From positions 1-64,000 of the forward strand of contig VFZN01000006.1 in assembly GCA_016871195.1 (NCBI GenBank): DNA of 64,000 bases, written 5' to 3'. The notes under the pieces were generated by a model that saw only the letters and a program-made list of their open reading frames with translations, searched no databases and had not been told where the DNA came from. This DNA is from Acidobacteriota bacterium. GTDB taxonomy: Bacteria > Acidobacteriota > Vicinamibacteria > Vicinamibacterales > UBA2999. The first letter of the stretch is position 1; each line of letters begins with the position of its first letter. The position numbers were made by a program, and so were the translations under genes. Positions 1 to 9,011 of the stretch are shown one piece after another.

Positions 1-71
1 CCGCGAGGTCACGGGCTGATCGCTGCGCACGAGGTTACCGCCGGTCGGCCGCGCCGCACAGGAATCGCCGC

Positions 72-1106
72 ATGACGTGGTCACTGCTGATGCGTGTGCC
101 AGGAATAATCGCTGTGGTGGTGACGGCACTGATCTGGCACCCGACCGGCGCAGGGGCATGGGCCGACCTCGTGCTCGGCGTCACCATGGCGCTGGCGTTG
201 CTCTGGGCCGAACGTCGTGTGCACACCGCTCCACTCCCTGGTCTGGCGGGTGCTGTCATCGGCGGCACGCTGGGACTCGCGGTGGCGGGTGCGGCAGGCA
301 AGGCCCTGGTCGCGATCGGTGGAGGTAGCCCGCGTGCGTCCTTCGCGCAGGCGGTCGTGCTGCTGACCGGGCCGTGGCTCGGGGCGGGTCTCGGGTGGCG
401 TCCCGGTCACTGGCTTGAACCGTCGCGGTGGCTGGGCCTCGCACGCACCGCGCCGTCCGATCGCCGTTACAAGATTCTCGACACATCGGTCATCATCGAC
501 GGACGGGTCGCGGACCTGTGCCAGACCGGCTTTCTAGAAGGCACGCTGGTGATTCCGCAGTGTGTCCTCAGGGAACTGCAGAATGTGGCCGACTCGGCCG
601 ATGCGTCACGACGAAACCGTGGACGCCGGGGACTCGACATCGTGCAGAAGATGCAGAAGATGTCCGACCGCGAGGTGCTGGTGTCGGATATCGACTATCC
701 CGACATTCGCGAGGTCGATCTGAAGCTGGTCGAACTGGCCCGCCGTATGCCTGGCAGCATCGTCACCAATGACCTGAACCTCAACAAGGTGGCGCAGGTG
801 CGCGGCGTACTGGTGCTCAACATCAACGAACTCGCTAATGCGCTGAAGCCCGTGGCGCTGCCCGGCGAGCTGATGCGCGTCGCCATCCTGAAGGAAGGCA
901 AGGAACCCAACCAGGGGGTGGCCTATCTCGATGATGGCACCATGGTGGTGGTGGACCACGCCCGGCGTCTCGTCGGACGCACGGTCGACATCAGCGTCAC
1001 CAGCGTGCTGCAGACATCGGCGGGCAAGATGATCTTCGGGCGCCTCCACGAAAGTGCGGCGGGACCGGGCCCCGTGGCGGTCGTGGCATCAGCGGGCGGG
1101 CAGTGA
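72..1106 (+). CDS. PIN/TRAM domain membrane protein (YacL-like)
   Basis: N-terminal hydrophobic segments, PIN core '[37 protein letters not shown]', C-terminal TRAM-like region '[24 protein letters not shown]'. Confidence 0.85.
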   Translation: MTWSLLMRVPGIIAVVVTALIWHPTGAGAWADLVLGVTMALALLWAERRVHTAPLPGLAGAVIGGTLGLAVAGAAGKALVAIGGGSPRASFAQAVVLLTGPWLGAGLGWRPGHWLEPSRWLGLARTAPSDRRYKILDTSVIIDGRVADLCQTGFLEGTLVIPQCVLRELQNVADSADASRRNRGRRGLDIVQKMQKMSDREVLVSDIDYPDIREVDLKLVELARRMPGSIVTNDLNLNKVAQVRGVLVLNINELANALKPVALPGELMRVAILKEGKEPNQGVAYLDDGTMVVVDHARRLVGRTVDISVTSVLQTSAGKMIFGRLHESAAGPGPVAVVASAGGQ

Positions 1107-1846
1107 TGCCCGACCTTTTTCATCTGATCTGGACGGTCGCCTTCCTGATTCCGGTGATTGGAATCAGCACCATCGTCTTCGGAGCCGTGTCGCTGTTGTC
1201 GACGCTGGTCGATCGGCGCGGATACACGGCCCATGCCATCGCACGCGGCTGGGCACGGCTCATTCTCGTCGTGACACGTGTGCGCGTGACCGTCGAGGGT
1301 CTGCAGCACCTCGAACCGGGCCGCACGTATGTGTTCGTGGCGAATCATCAAAGCCTGTTCGACATTCCCGTGCTCTTCTGGTCGCTGCCGTTCCAGTTGC
1401 GTATCATTGCGAAGGAATCATTGGGCCGCTTTCCCGTGATCGGGGCCCACCTGAAGCGGTCGGGGCACATGCTGGTCGATCGCAGCCGGCCGGACCGAGC
1501 CGGCATCTTCGGATGGGCGGGACGGCTGACACGTGACGGTCTGTCGCTCATCGTGTTTCCGGAAGGCACGCGCAGTCGCGATGGCCGGGTCCAGCCATTC
1601 AAGGGGGGGAGTTTCTACCTGGCCATGCAGGCTGGCTTGCCCCTGGTCCCGCTGTCGGTGGTGGGCAGTCGGCACGTCATGCGGAAGGGAGAAGTGACGG
1701 CGCGTCCCGGGCGGGTGTCCCTCGTGATTCATCCGCCCATCCACACCCGGCAGAGCGATGCTCCGGCGGCGAGTGAGGTGAGGGCGCTGGCCGAGCAGGT
1801 GCGGCAGGTCATCAGGGCGGGCCCTGACGCCGAAGCCAGCCGCTAG
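1103..1846 (+). CDS. plsC: 1-acyl-sn-glycerol-3-phosphate acyltransferase
   Basis: Acyltransferase motifs '[13 protein letters not shown]' (NHxxxxD type) and '[11 protein letters not shown]'; ATGA overlap with the upstream gene. Confidence 0.85.
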   Translation: MMPDLFHLIWTVAFLIPVIGISTIVFGAVSLLSTLVDRRGYTAHAIARGWARLILVVTRVRVTVEGLQHLEPGRTYVFVANHQSLFDIPVLFWSLPFQLRIIAKESLGRFPVIGAHLKRSGHMLVDRSRPDRAGIFGWAGRLTRDGLSLIVFPEGTRSRDGRVQPFKGGSFYLAMQAGLPLVPLSVVGSRHVMRKGEVTARPGRVSLVIHPPIHTRQSDAPAASEVRALAEQVRQVIRAGPDAEASR

Positions 1847-2484
1847 CGCGACGACCGCAGGCTGCGGGCCACTTCGATGACCAGCGGCAGCACCGACACG
1901 CCGACGATGCCCAGCACCACGAGTTCGAAGTTGTTCTTGACGATGGGAATGTTGCCGAAGGCGTAACCGGCGCCTGCGCAGATAGTCACCCAGAGCACCG
2001 CGCCGACAACATTGAAGACGGCGAAGGTGCGATACGGCATGTCGGCGCCGCCGGCGACGAAGGGCACAAACGTGCGCACGATGGGCACAAACCTGGCGAG
2101 GATGACGGCCTTCCCGCCGTGCGTGACGAAGAACTCGTGAGCCCGTGCCACATGCTCGCGTTTGACGAGCCGTGCCAGCCACCCGGTGCGGGGCGTATCG
2201 AGCGACAGGAACTGATGCGCCAGCCGTCGTCCAACGGCGTAATTGACGGCATCGCCGAGAATCGCCGCCGCGATCAGCAGGACGGCCAGCACGTCGAGAC
2301 GCAGCGCTCCTGTCGCCGCCAGTGCCCCTGCCGCGAAGAGCAGCGAGTCACCGGGCAGGAACGGCGTCACCACAAGACCGGTTTCGGCAAAGATGATGGC
2401 GAACAGGATGCCGTAGAGCACGGTGCCGTACTGGCTGGCCCACAGGGCGAGTTGTTCGTCGGCGTGCAGCAGCAGGTCAAGCAT
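1843..2484 (-). CDS. DedA family membrane protein
   Basis: 'FAETGLVVTPFLPGDSLLFAAG', 'HGGKAVILARFVPIVRTFVPFVAG' DedA/SNARE-associated motifs; start chosen at MLDLLLHADEQ. Confidence 0.85.
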   Translation of the reverse strand: MLDLLLHADEQLALWASQYGTVLYGILFAIIFAETGLVVTPFLPGDSLLFAAGALAATGALRLDVLAVLLIAAAILGDAVNYAVGRRLAHQFLSLDTPRTGWLARLVKREHVARAHEFFVTHGGKAVILARFVPIVRTFVPFVAGGADMPYRTFAVFNVVGAVLWVTICAGAGYAFGNIPIVKNNFELVVLGIVGVSVLPLVIEVARSLRSSR

Positions 2485-2527
2485 CAGCCGACCAGTGTAC
2501 ACGCACCGGCGGGTACAATACCCGGGT

Positions 2528-3175
2528 ATGACGGCCCTGCCCCAGTTCACGGTTGACGCGGCACTGACGGCGATTGTGCGTCCCGCGGTGCTCTGGTGGG
2601 ACGGCGCACGCGTGACAGATCAGTCCGAGGTGCTCGACCGGGAATTGCCGGAGGCCGAGGTGCGCGTCCGCACGATGCCTCCCGAAGAAACCGCAGCCGT
2701 GCGCACGATGTACAAGCGCATCGGGATCGATCCGACCCGCACCCGCCCCTCGAACGAGGCACTGCTGCGTCGCCTGCGGAAGGGTGATCGCCTGCCGCGC
2801 ATCAACACCATGGTCGATGTCATCAACTGGTGCTCGGTCGAAATGCAGTTGCCCTATGGGCTCTACGATCGGGTCCTGATGCATCCGCCCGTGACGCTGC
2901 GCCTCGGGGCGCCGGAAGAAGAGTACGCGGGCATCCGGAAGGACACGGTGCACGTGGGGGGACGACTGGTCGTGGCCGACGCCGAGGGAGCCTTCGGCAA
3001 TCCCACCTCCGATTCGGCCCGGACGATGGTGACGGCGGCGACGGTTGATGCGCTGGTGGTGGTGTATGCACCAGCTGATGTGAGCGAGCGTCGACTGGCG
3101 CAGGTGCTTGATCTCACCGCCGGGCGCTTGCTGCGGGTGTGCGGAGGGCATGAGGCCGGACGGTGGATGGCGTGA
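2528..3175 (+). CDS. B3/B4 tRNA-binding/editing-like domain protein (PheRS beta-like)
   Basis: 'YKRIGIDPTRTRPSNEALLRRL', 'INWCSVEMQLPYGLYD' typical of free-standing B3/4 proteins; start ATG at 2528. Confidence 0.7.
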   Translation: MTALPQFTVDAALTAIVRPAVLWWDGARVTDQSEVLDRELPEAEVRVRTMPPEETAAVRTMYKRIGIDPTRTRPSNEALLRRLRKGDRLPRINTMVDVINWCSVEMQLPYGLYDRVLMHPPVTLRLGAPEEEYAGIRKDTVHVGGRLVVADAEGAFGNPTSDSARTMVTAATVDALVVVYAPADVSERRLAQVLDLTAGRLLRVCGGHEAGRWMA

Positions 3176-4347
3176 TGCCGCGTCCGAGGGTGTCTGCACT
3201 GATAGCGGCCGGAGGGCAGGGGCTCAGGCTCGGTGCGCCCGAGCCCAAGCAGTTCCTCGTCCTCGGGGCCCAGACCATCCTTGAGCACAGCATCGAGCGG
3301 CTGCTGGTGCATCCCGGCGTCGACGAGGTGGTCGTCGCCGTGCCGGCGGATCGGGTGCACGGCGTGGCGGCCCGCTGCCGTGAGAGGGGCTGGCACCGGG
3401 TGACCTGCGTCGAGGGTGGGGCGCGGCGACAGGATTCGGTGGCCGCGGCCTTCGCCGCAGCGAAGACCGACGCCGAGGTGGTCGTGATTCACGACGCGGC
3501 CCGTCCCTTTGTCTCGGCGTCTCTGATTGAGGCCACCATCGAGGCGGCCGTGACCCATGGGGCGGTCATTGCGGCCGTGCCGGTGCGCGACACGGTCAAG
3601 CAGGCGCGGGGAGACCGGACGGCCCCTTCGCGTCCGGTGGCAGGGACGCTGCCTCGCGAAGACATTTTTCTGGCCCAGACGCCGCAGGCGTTTCGTCGCG
3701 AGGTGCTGGCGCGGGCGCTGGCGTCTGGACACGGCCCGGACGTCACCGATGAAGCGATGCTGGTGGAAGCGCAGGGGCAGGCGGTGTTCCTCGTTCCAGG
3801 AGAAGCAACCAACGTGAAGATCACCACACAGGACGACCTTGAGTGGGCGCGGCACCACGTGGCGCGCACCGGCACGATGCGGGTCGGCACCGGCTATGAC
3901 CTGCATCGTCTGGTGGAGGGTCGGCCGCTGATCCTTGGCGGCGTGCACATTCCCTTCGACCGGGGCCTCGACGGTCACTCGGACGCCGACATCGTCTGTC
4001 ATGCGGTGACCGATGCGGTGCTTGGGGCGGCGGCGGCCGGAGACATCGGCCGGCTGTTCCCCGACACCGATCCCCAGTGGACAGGAGCTGACAGCGTACG
4101 GCTCCTTGAAGCCGCCGTCGTTCATCTTCACCAGTGCGGATTTCATGTGAGCAATGTCGATGTCACGGTGATTGCGCAGCGGCCAAAGCTGCTGCCCTAT
4201 CTCGAGGCCATGCGCGGCCGTCTGGCATCGGCCCTCCAGGTGCCCATCGCGTCAGTCAGCATCAAGGGCAAGACCAACGAACAGGTCGACAGCATGGGGC
4301 GGGGGGAATCGATGGCCTGCCACGCGGTCGCCATGGTGGTGTCATGA
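3175..4347 (+). CDS. ispDF: Bifunctional IspD/IspF (MEP cytidylyltransferase / MEcPP synthase)
   Basis: IspD 'ALIAAGGQGLRLGAPEPKQFL', 'VIHDAARPFV'; IspF 'RVGTGYDLHRLVEGRPLILGGVHIPFDRGLDGHSDADIVCHAVTDAVLGA'. Confidence 0.92.
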   Translation: MPRPRVSALIAAGGQGLRLGAPEPKQFLVLGAQTILEHSIERLLVHPGVDEVVVAVPADRVHGVAARCRERGWHRVTCVEGGARRQDSVAAAFAAAKTDAEVVVIHDAARPFVSASLIEATIEAAVTHGAVIAAVPVRDTVKQARGDRTAPSRPVAGTLPREDIFLAQTPQAFRREVLARALASGHGPDVTDEAMLVEAQGQAVFLVPGEATNVKITTQDDLEWARHHVARTGTMRVGTGYDLHRLVEGRPLILGGVHIPFDRGLDGHSDADIVCHAVTDAVLGAAAAGDIGRLFPDTDPQWTGADSVRLLEAAVVHLHQCGFHVSNVDVTVIAQRPKLLPYLEAMRGRLASALQVPIASVSIKGKTNEQVDSMGRGESMACHAVAMVVS

Positions 4348-5894
4348 GAGTACGCTTTGCCCCGTCGCCGACCGGGCACCTGCATGTCGGCAATGCGCGC
4401 ACGGCGCTGTTCAACTGGCTGCTGGCCCGCGGGCACGGCGGCACCTTCATTCTCCGCATTGAAGACACCGATCTCGAACGGTCGACGCGCGAGTCGGAAC
4501 AGCGCATCCTCGACGACCTGCGGTGGATGGGGCTGCAGTGGGACGAGGGGGTCGAGTGTGGCGGCGACACGGGGCCGTATCGCCAGACCGAGCGGTTCGA
4601 CATCTATCGCGCCCACACCGAGCGACTGCTGGCGAGTGGTGCGGCGTATCACTGCTTCTGTTCGGAAGAGGCGCTCGAGGCCGATCGGCGTGCCCAGCTG
4701 GCCGCAGGGGTGCCACCCCGCTACAGCGGCACGTGCCGCACGCTGCCGGCCGATGAGGTTGCGCGCCGGCTCGGGGCCGGGCAGACCCCGGTCGTGCGCT
4801 TGCGGGTACCGGCCCATCGAGAGGTGCACTTCGATGACGAGGTGCGCGGGCGCGTGACCTTCCATACCGATGTAATCGGCGACCCGGTGCTGGTGCGGTC
4901 AGACGGCGTTCCGGCCTACAACTATGCCGTGGTCATCGACGATCACCTGATGCATGTGACGCACGTGATTCGAGGTGAAGACCATATCTCGAACACCCCG
5001 CGGCAGGTGCTGATCTACGAGGCGTTCGGGTGGACGCCGCCGGCCTTCGCACACCTGTCGCTGGTGCTTGGCCCCGACCACGCCCCCTTGTCCAAGCGAC
5101 ATGGGGCCACGTCCGTCGCCGAGTTCCGCCAGAAAGGCTACCTGCCCGAGGCACTCGTCAACTATCTGGCACTCATCGGCTGGTCGCCGCGGCGCCTGCC
5201 CGATGGCGGTATTTCCGAGCAGACTGAGCCCTCGTCTGACGAGCTGGTGCCGGCAGCCGAGATGGCCCGTCGTTTCCGCCTGTCGGATGTGTCGCACAGT
5301 GCTGGCGTCTTTGACGAGCAGAAGCTGGCGTGGGTCAACCGGCACTATCTCAAGGGCTGCGAGCCCGAGCGGCTTGTGCGCGAGGCGTTGCCGTTCCTGA
5401 GGCAGGCAGGACTGGTGACCGGTCTGCTGTCGGATGCAGCCGATGCATGGCTGCGCGAGGTACTGCCCCCGACGGTCGCATCAGTTGACCGACTGTCTCA
5501 GATTCCCGATCGACTCACGACCATTTTTCACATGACGGCTGATGCCGTGTTCAATACGCCGGCGCTGACCGACGAGCTCACGGCACCGGCCGCGAGATCG
5601 GTGGCCCTGGCGCTGGCGCGCCTGCTCGACACGACCGGCCCGCTCGAGACGCGTGAACAGTTCCGCGCGCTGGCGACGCAGGTCAGGGACGCGACGGGTC
5701 AGAAGGGGAAGGCGCTGTTCCACCCGATCCGTGTCGTGCTGACCGGGGCGGCCGAAGGGCCTGAGCTTGACCTGCTGGTGCCGGCCATTGATCGGGCGGC
5801 GGTACTGCCGGCGGATGCCGGATTGTCTCCGGTTGTCAGCTGCCGGAGCCGTGCCTTCGCGATCGCCGAACGGCTGACCCGGCATTCGGCATAG
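4344..5894 (+). CDS. gltX: Glutamyl-tRNA synthetase
   Basis: 'VRFAPSPTGHLHVGNARTALFNWL', 'PLSKRHGATSV' class I signature; start ATG 4344 overlaps ispDF stop. Confidence 0.93.
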   Translation: MRVRFAPSPTGHLHVGNARTALFNWLLARGHGGTFILRIEDTDLERSTRESEQRILDDLRWMGLQWDEGVECGGDTGPYRQTERFDIYRAHTERLLASGAAYHCFCSEEALEADRRAQLAAGVPPRYSGTCRTLPADEVARRLGAGQTPVVRLRVPAHREVHFDDEVRGRVTFHTDVIGDPVLVRSDGVPAYNYAVVIDDHLMHVTHVIRGEDHISNTPRQVLIYEAFGWTPPAFAHLSLVLGPDHAPLSKRHGATSVAEFRQKGYLPEALVNYLALIGWSPRRLPDGGISEQTEPSSDELVPAAEMARRFRLSDVSHSAGVFDEQKLAWVNRHYLKGCEPERLVREALPFLRQAGLVTGLLSDAADAWLREVLPPTVASVDRLSQIPDRLTTIFHMTADAVFNTPALTDELTAPAARSVALALARLLDTTGPLETREQFRALATQVRDATGQKGKALFHPIRVVLTGAAEGPELDLLVPAIDRAAVLPADAGLSPVVSCRSRAFAIAERLTRHSA

Positions 5895-5897
5895 AAT
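5892..5897 (+). promoter_or_regulatory. Candidate -10 element (TAGAAT) for the amidohydrolase gene
   Basis: TAGAAT 48 nt before the ATG; ggagg ribosome-binding site just before the start. Confidence 0.3.
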
Positions 5898-5945
5898 CCC
5901 CCCGCGGGAGCCTGCGGCACGGCATCGTCTCCCGGAGGAGTGCTG

Positions 5946-8942
5946 ATGTCGATGAAGGCTGGTGTGTGTTCGGCGCTGCTGCTGGCGCTGGTGTCAGTGG
6001 CAGTGCTACAGGCGCAGTCGCGCCAGGCGGCGGCGCCTTCAGCGCCGCCCGTCATTGATCTCACGGTGCAGGAAGGCACCTCAATGGCGGTGGCCATCTC
6101 ACCAGATGGCCGCATGCTCGCTATCGACCTGCAGGGCGGACTCTGGACCGTGCCTGTCGCAGGTGGTGCGGCCACCCGCATCTCAGACATCTACGAAGAC
6201 ATCAGGCAGCCGGTGTGGTCGCCCGACGGCACGGCCATCACGTACTTCTCGTATGCCGAGGGCAACTACGACATCTGGAGCGTGGCGCCGGACGGCAGCC
6301 ACCGCCGCAAGCTGACCTGGGGAGCATTCGATGATCGCGAACCGATGTGGTCGCATGACGGCACGCGGGTCGCCTTCTCGTCGGACCGCGGTGATCACCT
6401 GGGCAGCGACTACAACATCTGGGTGCTGGATGTGCGCACGGGAGAGATGCGCCAGCTGACCAACGACCCGTCGGAAGACTACATGCCCACCTGGTCGCCC
6501 GACGATCGCGAGATCGCGTTCGCATCGACACGCGAAGGCGGCCGCAGCATCTGGGCTGTGTCGGTGGCCGATCTCAAGCAGCGCAAGGTGGTCACGTCTG
6601 AGACGGCCCGTCTCGACGCGCCGTCGTACAGCCCCTCGGGCACACTGGTCTATCACGCGACCACGCCGACGACGAGCCAGTATCTGGTGAACGGTGCGCC
6701 GATCAGCGGTGACGAGAACGTGTTCGCCTTCAGGGCCTCCTGGGCATCACCCACCGAACTGGTGTACGTGTCGGACGGCCGCATCCGTCGACGCACGATC
6801 GGTCAGGCGTCTTCGGCGACCGTGCCGTTCACCGCCGCACTGCAGGTGACGCGGGCCCAGTATCCGCGACGGACGCGCGACTTCACCTCGACGCGTCCGC
6901 GGAGGGCACTCGGCATTGTCCGGCCGATGATCTCACCCGATGGCACGCAGATCGCCTTCGCGGCCGTTGGCGACATCTACGTCGTGCCCTCGACCGGAGG
7001 CACGCCGGTCAACCTCACCAGCGACTCGGCGCTCGACACCGACCCGGCGTGGTCGCCTGACGGCAAGAGCCTCGTCTATTCGTCGGACAAGGACAGCCCG
7101 CAGATGCAGCTGTGGATTCGGGACATGACGACCGGGCAGTCGCGCAAGGTCACGAACCTCGAGACGCAACCGCAGGCCGCGGTCTTTTCGCCGGACGGCA
7201 AGCGGCTGGCGTTCATCAACATCGACGGCATGTGGCGTGTGGCGCCCCTCTCTGTGCTGGACATTGCCACGGGCGCGGTCACCCAGATTCACAACACGCT
7301 GCCGCAGCCGGGCGGCCCGCAGTGGTCTCCCGACGGCATGCGCGTCGCCATCGGCGGCGTGGCGCCCCTCAGCACGCGCTTCCGGGAAGGCACCAACCAG
7401 GTCATGACAATTTCGACGGTGGGTGGGCCGGTCGAATGGCACGCACCCATTCCCATGATGGGCATTGACTCGCGCGGTGGTGGCGGCCCGGCCTGGTCAC
7501 CCGACGGCACGAAGATGGCGGGTGTATACGGCGGCCTGCTGCACGTATGGCCGGTGTCGAATACCGGCGCGCCGCTGGGCCCGCCCCGTGCGGTGACGTC
7601 AGAGCTGGCGCACGCGCCCTCGTGGCAGGGCGATTCGCGGCACATTCTGTATCAGTCGTACGACACGCTCATGATTCTCGACACGATCACCGGAGCCACG
7701 CGCGCCGTGCCCATGTCGTTCGAGTGGACGCCGGCCGTGCCGACCTCGCGGCTCGTGATTCACGCCGGGCGGCTCATCGACATGACGTCGCCCACCCCGC
7801 GCACGAATGTCGATGTGATTGTCGAGGGAAATCGGATTGTGCGCGTCGTGCCGCATTCCGAGAGCAACCGCGGACGCGGACAGTTCATCGACGCGTCGGA
7901 CAAGACCGTCATGCCCGGGCTGACGGAGTTCCACTCGCACCTGCAGAAGGATTACGGCGCCGCACAGGGGCGTGCCTGGCTGGCGTTCGGCATCACGACC
8001 GTGCGCAGCCCCGGCAACACTCCGTACGAAGCGGTCGAAGACCGCGAGGCCGTCGAGGCCGGTGTGCGCCCGGGCCCGCGCGTATTCGGCACCGGCTACC
8101 TGATGGAGTGGGGCCGGGTCTACTACAAGATGGGCATTGCCATTTCGAGCGTGAGCCATCTCGAGATGGAGCTGCAGCGGGCCAAGGTGCTCGAGCACGA
8201 TCTCATCAAGAGCTATGTGCGCCTGCCCGATCCGCAGCAGAAGCGCATGGTCGAGTTTGCCCACAGCATCGGCGTACCAGTGGCGACGCATGAAATCTTC
8301 CCCGCCGCCTTCGTCGGGGTCGACAACACCGAGCACACCGCGGCCTCGAGCCGTCGCGGCTATTCGCCGAAGATGGCGACGCTGCAGCGGTCGTACGAGG
8401 ACGTCGTGCAGCTGTTCGGGCAGAGCCAGCGGATCTTCTGTCCGATGATCTCCGGTGGCGGCACGCGGCAACTGTTCGAGCAGGATGCGGCCCTGAAGGC
8501 CGATCCCCGCTTCCTGCTGTATCCCGGCTGGATTCAGCGCCAGGTGGCGGCGCAGCCGGTGACGATGAACGCCGGTGGCGGCGGTGATCCCCGAGGCGGA
8601 AGCGGACGGATGGTGGTGGACATCATGAAGGCCGGTGGCCTCGTGGTGGCGGGCACGGACACGCCGAACGCCGTCAACCTGCACGGCGAACTGATGTCCT
8701 ACACCATGGCGGGCATGAGCAACTTCGACGCGCTGAAGACGGCGACGGTCAACCCGGCGCGGGCCCTGAACGTCAACGGGGGCACGATCGAGGCCGGCAA
8801 ACTGGCGGATATCATCGTGCTCGACGGCAACCCGCTCGAGAACATCGCCCACACCACGCGCGTGACCGGCGTGGTGGCCAACGGCACCTACCATGCGGTG
8901 TCGGATCTGGTGAAGGGCGGGGCCGCGGCGGGTCGCCGCTAG
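5946..8942 (+). CDS. Secreted amidohydrolase with N-terminal TolB/PD40 beta-propeller
   Basis: Signal peptide; repeated 'SPDG' propeller repeats; amidohydrolase 'VMPGLTEFHSHL', 'AGTDTP', 'GKLADIIVLDGNPL'. Confidence 0.85.
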   Translation: MSMKAGVCSALLLALVSVAVLQAQSRQAAAPSAPPVIDLTVQEGTSMAVAISPDGRMLAIDLQGGLWTVPVAGGAATRISDIYEDIRQPVWSPDGTAITYFSYAEGNYDIWSVAPDGSHRRKLTWGAFDDREPMWSHDGTRVAFSSDRGDHLGSDYNIWVLDVRTGEMRQLTNDPSEDYMPTWSPDDREIAFASTREGGRSIWAVSVADLKQRKVVTSETARLDAPSYSPSGTLVYHATTPTTSQYLVNGAPISGDENVFAFRASWASPTELVYVSDGRIRRRTIGQASSATVPFTAALQVTRAQYPRRTRDFTSTRPRRALGIVRPMISPDGTQIAFAAVGDIYVVPSTGGTPVNLTSDSALDTDPAWSPDGKSLVYSSDKDSPQMQLWIRDMTTGQSRKVTNLETQPQAAVFSPDGKRLAFINIDGMWRVAPLSVLDIATGAVTQIHNTLPQPGGPQWSPDGMRVAIGGVAPLSTRFREGTNQVMTISTVGGPVEWHAPIPMMGIDSRGGGGPAWSPDGTKMAGVYGGLLHVWPVSNTGAPLGPPRAVTSELAHAPSWQGDSRHILYQSYDTLMILDTITGATRAVPMSFEWTPAVPTSRLVIHAGRLIDMTSPTPRTNVDVIVEGNRIVRVVPHSESNRGRGQFIDASDKTVMPGLTEFHSHLQKDYGAAQGRAWLAFGITTVRSPGNTPYEAVEDREAVEAGVRPGPRVFGTGYLMEWGRVYYKMGIAISSVSHLEMELQRAKVLEHDLIKSYVRLPDPQQKRMVEFAHSIGVPVATHEIFPAAFVGVDNTEHTAASSRRGYSPKMATLQRSYEDVVQLFGQSQRIFCPMISGGGTRQLFEQDAALKADPRFLLYPGWIQRQVAAQPVTMNAGGGGDPRGGSGRMVVDIMKAGGLVVAGTDTPNAVNLHGELMSYTMAGMSNFDALKTATVNPARALNVNGGTIEAGKLADIIVLDGNPLENIAHTTRVTGVVANGTYHAVSDLVKGGAAAGRR

Positions 8943-8965
8943 GGCGGAACGGAACCGGAAAGGAC

Positions 8966-8996
8966 ACGGGCGGGGCCACAAGGTGGCTCCGCCCGT
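8966..8996. terminator. Strong bidirectional hairpin terminator between convergent genes
   Basis: ACGGGCGGGGCCA-CAAGG-TGGCTCCGCCCGT: 13-bp stem (one G-U), 5-nt loop. Confidence 0.75.
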
Positions 8997-9011
8997 TGTG
9001 TGGTGCCGGCT

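Noticed and set aside
1-75. 3' end of an upstream CDS
   Set aside because: Two frames give plausible tails (stop at 17-19 or at 73-75); too short to assign.
2863-4146. 427-aa minus-strand ORF
   Set aside because: Antisense to B3/B4 and ispDF; His/Arg-rich shadow ORF.
7599-8981. 460-aa minus-strand ORF
   Set aside because: Antisense to the amidohydrolase; no domain signature.
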